From assembly GCA_023145275.1 (NCBI GenBank), contig JAGLEB010000166.1, positions 1-8,135 of the forward strand: a stretch of 8,135 nucleotides of DNA. Reading direction: 5' to 3'. This DNA is from Flavobacteriales bacterium. GTDB taxonomy: Bacteria > Bacteroidota > Bacteroidia > Flavobacteriales > JADGDT01. The notes below the pieces were generated by a model, which ran no database searches, was not told the origin of the DNA, and saw only the letters and a program-made list of their open reading frames with translations. The translations under genes and the position numbers were made by a program. Positions 5,630 through 8,135 of the stretch are shown here, one piece after another. The number at the start of each line of letters is the position of its first letter. Position 1 is the stretch's first letter.

Positions 5630-7057
5630 CTACTTTTTCACCGCATAATAGTCAACATATCCATTTCTATCAACCACTTCCATAAGAACTGCTTTCTCAC
5701 TACTCAACAAAATAGCTTTCAGATCTTCACCATTTCTAATCCACTGGTTTTGAACTCGCAAAATAATATAACCATCACCTATTCCTGCTTTCTGCAATAA
5801 TCCTTCCCCAACATCTTTTACAACAACACCCGCTTTTACTCCGATCCTATATTTTTGACTATCGCTCAATGGTACAAATTTAGCATTCAACATTTCAAAA
5901 ACATCCTTATTCTCAAATTTATTAAGCTCAGTTGTTCCAAACGAATTAGTCAATTTCACCTCATGCTCTTCTTTATTCCCATCAGATAGAACACCTACCT
6001 TAACAATATCTCCAGGTCTTTTAGATGCAAGATAGCCTCGAAGGTCTGCAAAAGTTTTAATCTTTTTATTATCCAACCTATTTATCACATCCCCAATATC
6101 TAAACCACTTTCGCTAGCAAAACCAGATTCAGAAAATCCGCTTATATAAATACCTTCAGTCTCTGAAATATCAAGTCTATTTGCTGCCTCACTATTTAAT
6201 TCTTGAATATTTATACCTAAATATGCTCTCTGCACCTGTCCATATTCGATTAAATCTTCAACAACCTTCTTTACAATATTTGAAGGTACTGCAAAAGAAT
6301 ACCCTTCAAATGAACCCGTATGGGTAGAAATTGCAGTATTTATACCAATTAGATCACCATCAGTATTTACTAAAGCTCCTCCACTATTTCCAGGATTAAC
6401 CACTGCATCCGTTTGAATAAACGATTCGATTCCCGATTTCCCAAGTAAATGAATGTCACGTCCGATTGCACTAACAATACCAGCCGTTACAGTTGAAGTT
6501 AGATTAAATGGATTACCAACAGCTATAACCCACTCGCCAAGCCTAATATTATCAGAGTTAGAAAGAATTATGCTAGGCAAATCATCTGCATCAATTTTCA
6601 ACAATGCAATATCTGTTTTTGGGTCTTTACCAATAATTACAGCTTTATATGTTCGCTGATTATTCAAGGTAACTTCCAAGGATTCTGCTTTATCTATTAC
6701 ATGATTATTTGTAACAATATATCCATCTTTGGTGATTATTACTCCTGACCCACTGCCAACGATCGGTTGAGATTTCTGACGAGACCCTCCCCAAGAAAAA
6801 TCATTTCCTGCTCCTGATCTAGTACTTCCAATAATACTAGTTACGTGTACAACAGAGTTAACTGTAGATTCAGCAGCTTTTGAGAAATTAGAAGGAGATA
6901 CTTTGCCATAATTACTACTAACAAACGATACAGGTGCTTCTTTAATATTTCTGCTTACAAGGGCAGAATCACTATCTTTTTCGCTAACTACAAGCACAGT
7001 AGCAAATGAGCTAAGAATGGAAATAATAATTACAATAAACACATTTTTATAATTCAT
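5630..7057 (-). CDS. degP: DegP/HtrA family periplasmic serine protease with two PDZ domains
   Basis: A 475-residue envelope protease that degrades or refolds misfolded exported proteins. The ATG at 7057 is preferred to an in-frame TTG at 7075 because it places MNYK just before the hydrophobic segment (about 5-24), which serves as a signal or membrane anchor; no clear cleavage site is seen. The trypsin-like domain covers about 60-270 and carries the full catalytic triad: His119 (TNNHVI), Asp149 (KTDIALLKI) and Ser225 (GNSGG, 223-227). PDZ1 spans about 275-372, beginning with the carboxylate-binding YLGINI (279-284). PDZ2 covers about 385-470 and is more diverged. Two PDZ domains make it DegP/DegQ-like rather than DegS-like. 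Length is typical of the family. It is followed by the 103-residue membrane protein gene and faces dapF divergently. No strong promoter was found; TTAATTTG on the minus strand, about 50 bases before the ATG, misses one base of the -7 consensus. Confidence 0.96.
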   Translation of the reverse strand: MNYKNVFIVIIISILSSFATVLVVSEKDSDSALVSRNIKEAPVSFVSSNYGKVSPSNFSKAAESTVNSVVHVTSIIGSTRSGAGNDFSWGGSRQKSQPIVGSGSGVIITKDGYIVTNNHVIDKAESLEVTLNNQRTYKAVIIGKDPKTDIALLKIDADDLPSIILSNSDNIRLGEWVIAVGNPFNLTSTVTAGIVSAIGRDIHLLGKSGIESFIQTDAVVNPGNSGGALVNTDGDLIGINTAISTHTGSFEGYSFAVPSNIVKKVVEDLIEYGQVQRAYLGINIQELNSEAANRLDISETEGIYISGFSESGFASESGLDIGDVINRLDNKKIKTFADLRGYLASKRPGDIVKVGVLSDGNKEEHEVKLTNSFGTTELNKFENKDVFEMLNAKFVPLSDSQKYRIGVKAGVVVKDVGEGLLQKAGIGDGYIILRVQNQWIRNGEDLKAILLSSEKAVLMEVVDRNGYVDYYAVKK

Positions 7058-7172
7058 AACTTTAGTATTTAACAATATTTATCACTCAAGGAGTATCTTC
7101 TCCCTACAAATTAACAACGCAAAATTCAAAAAATATTTTTTTCCTATTACATCCTTAACATTATTTAACTTA

Positions 7173-7188
7173 ATTGTGTATTCACAAT
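7173..7188. promoter_or_regulatory. Perfect-arm dyad, candidate regulator site
   Basis: ATTGTG (7173-7178), spacer TATT, CACAAT (7183-7188): six-base perfect arms. It lies in the divergent region between the protease and dapF. Its centre is about 51 bases before the predicted dapF transcription start and just upstream of a weak -33 box, where an activator would often bind. The protein is unknown; the TGTG...CACA look recalls CRP/FNR-type sites but with a shorter spacing. Confidence 0.4.
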
Positions 7189-7192
7189 CATA

Positions 7193-7225
7193 TTAGTGTT
7201 ATTATTTCTTAATAACATACTTTTG
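7193..7225 (+). promoter_or_regulatory. dapF promoter
   Basis: TACTTTTG (7218-7225), followed by T, is an exact match to the Bacteroidota -7 box TAnnTTTG. The -33 region is poor: TTAG (7193-7196), 21 bp away, is the closest to TTTG. Transcription should start near 7232, leaving a leader of roughly 14 bases before the dapF ATG at 7246. Confidence 0.6.
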
Positions 7226-7245
7226 TAATTGTAAACACTAAGAAA

Positions 7246-8025
7246 ATGACAATAAAATTTTATAAATACCAAGGAGCTGGAAACGATTTTGTTATGATAA
7301 ACAATTTAGATCGTAGCTTTCCTAAAGCCAACAATAAACTTATTGAAAAACTTTGCGATAGAAGGTTTGGTATTGGGGGTGATGGACTTATTTTATTAGA
7401 GTCCGACAATGATTACGACTTTAGAATGGTCTACTTTAATGCCGATGGATTTGAAGGTACTATGTGCGGAAATGGAGGTAGGTGTTGTGTAGCTTTTGCT
7501 AAGCAGATGGGTATAATCGAAAACTTTACAAAATTTATTGCTATTGATGGAGAGCATGAAGCTGATTTTGAAGGAGAACTAGTAAATCTTAAAATGATGG
7601 ATGTGAATTTCATTGCACAAAATACAGATCACTACTTCCTTGATACTGGATCGCCACATCATGTTGAGTTCACGAAAGAACTATCACAGGTTAATGTACA
7701 ACAGAAAGGTTCAGAAATAAGAAATGGTGCTCCATATTTCGAAGAAGGCACTAATGTGAACTTTGCCGAAAACCTTGGAAATAACACCATAAAAGTAAGA
7801 ACTTTTGAAAGAGGAGTTGAGGGAGAAACTTTAGCATGTGGAACGGGAGTAACTGCTGTTGCCCTTTCGGCCTACAAAGAAGGCATTTTAGACAAAAATA
7901 TTGTAAAAATAAAAGCTGAAGGAGGCGATTTAGAGGTTTCTTTTAATCCGACTGACGAAGGTTTTGAAAACATATACCTCAAAGGACCAGCTACTTTTGT
8001 ATACAGCGGAAATATCGAGATTTAA
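7246..8025 (+). CDS. dapF: Diaminopimelate epimerase
   Basis: A 259-residue cytoplasmic enzyme that converts LL- to meso-diaminopimelate without a cofactor, the step before lysine formation and the source of meso-DAP for peptidoglycan. The two catalytic cysteines are present in their signatures: Cys74 in MCGNGGRC (73-80) and Cys198 in ETLACGTGVTA (194-204). The start motif FYKYQGAGNDFVMI (5-18), GIGGDGLILL (42-51), DTGSPHH (133-139), GTNVNF (168-173) and RTFERGVEGET (185-195) are all as expected. The C-terminal domain ends in KGPATFVYSG (246-255), which is usual for the family. Length is slightly below the roughly 270-residue norm but nothing is missing. It is a single-gene unit: its promoter is at 7193-7225 and its terminator about 30 bases downstream. 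Call is essentially certain. Confidence 0.97.
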   Translation: MTIKFYKYQGAGNDFVMINNLDRSFPKANNKLIEKLCDRRFGIGGDGLILLESDNDYDFRMVYFNADGFEGTMCGNGGRCCVAFAKQMGIIENFTKFIAIDGEHEADFEGELVNLKMMDVNFIAQNTDHYFLDTGSPHHVEFTKELSQVNVQQKGSEIRNGAPYFEEGTNVNFAENLGNNTIKVRTFERGVEGETLACGTGVTAVALSAYKEGILDKNIVKIKAEGGDLEVSFNPTDEGFENIYLKGPATFVYSGNIEI

Positions 8026-8056
8026 TCAATTAGCAAACCATGAAGAAATAACTAAA

Positions 8057-8094
8057 AAAACTCACCTATCTAAGCAGTTAGATAGGTGAGTTTT
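8057..8094. terminator. Bidirectional intrinsic terminator after dapF
   Basis: A perfect 17-bp stem: 8057-8073 pairs with 8078-8094 around the loop GCAG. The core is CTCACCTATCTAA. On the plus strand only four T follow; on the minus strand the seven A at 8054-8060 give a stronger T-tract. This favours use by a convergent gene from the right as well as dapF. Confidence 0.9.
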
Positions 8095-8104
8095 GCAAAA
8101 AAAA

Positions 8105-8134
8105 TTAATCATTAACTAAAGTTTCGCACTTAAG
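8105..8134 (-). CDS. Possible C-terminal end of a gene entering from the right
   Basis: A minus-strand frame opens at the window edge and ends at TAA (8105-8107) with the residues LKCETLVND. The stop is 11 bases before the stem of the 8057-8094 hairpin, whose better T-tract is on this strand, which fits a real gene end. Only nine residues are seen, so the product cannot be named, and another frame also stops nearby. Confidence 0.35.
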   Translation of the reverse strand, partial: LKCETLVND

Positions 8135-8135
8135 A

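Noticed and set aside
6453..6659. Plus-strand ORF inside the protease gene
   Set aside because: Shadow frame opposite the catalytic domain.
7058..7075. TTG start giving the protease six extra residues
   Set aside because: The ATG at 7057 directly precedes the hydrophobic N-terminus; the same reasoning rejects TTG starts at 754 and 1725.
7431..7613. Minus-strand ORF inside dapF
   Set aside because: Shadow frame opposite the catalytic cysteine region; low-complexity Ser/Pro-rich translation.

Overview
The window is AT-rich and looks like chromosomal DNA from a Bacteroidota species, probably a marine or gut-type Flavobacteriia or Marinilabiliales relative; the genus cannot be fixed from this sequence. 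Supporting signs are the lack of Shine-Dalgarno sequences before the starts, matches to the Bacteroidota promoter type (TTTG, about 19 bp, TAnnTTTG), a signal peptide ending in the Bacteroidota-style 'AQ', and a small HTH protein of a kind I associate with this phylum. No mobile element, CRISPR array, tRNA or rRNA was seen. Most of the content is ordinary housekeeping.

Layout, left to right. Positions 1-262 hold no gene, but contain a Fur-box-like sequence, a textbook-spaced Bacteroidota promoter that points right with no ORF to serve, and two adjacent hairpins. Next come a small exported protein of unknown function (minus strand, 263-742), then a LOG-family phosphoribohydrolase and a lipoprotein di-heme cytochrome c peroxidase on the plus strand (967-2804). 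A strong hairpin at 2898-2943 separates these from the minus-strand genes. These are an 80-residue HTH protein (2965-3207), formate-tetrahydrofolate ligase fhs (3303-4982, with its own terminator), a 103-residue membrane protein (5282-5593), and a DegP/HtrA periplasmic protease with two PDZ domains (5630-7057). dapF (7246-8025) reads right from a divergent intergenic region that carries a 16-bp dyad and a good -7 element. It ends at a 17-bp-stem terminator shared with a gene that enters from the right edge on the minus strand.

The genes do not form one pathway. The protease and the small membrane protein are probably co-transcribed and both act at the cell envelope. Fhs feeds formate into one-carbon metabolism, DapF makes meso-diaminopimelate for lysine and peptidoglycan, and the peroxidase detoxifies H2O2 outside the cytoplasm.

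Three starts were chosen downstream of in-frame TTG codons because an ATG right before the signal sequence fits better (742, 1731 and 7057). No convincing new multi-gene system is visible. The parts most worth a second look are non-coding: the left 262 bases, the hairpin touching the fhs start codon, and the dyad upstream of dapF.
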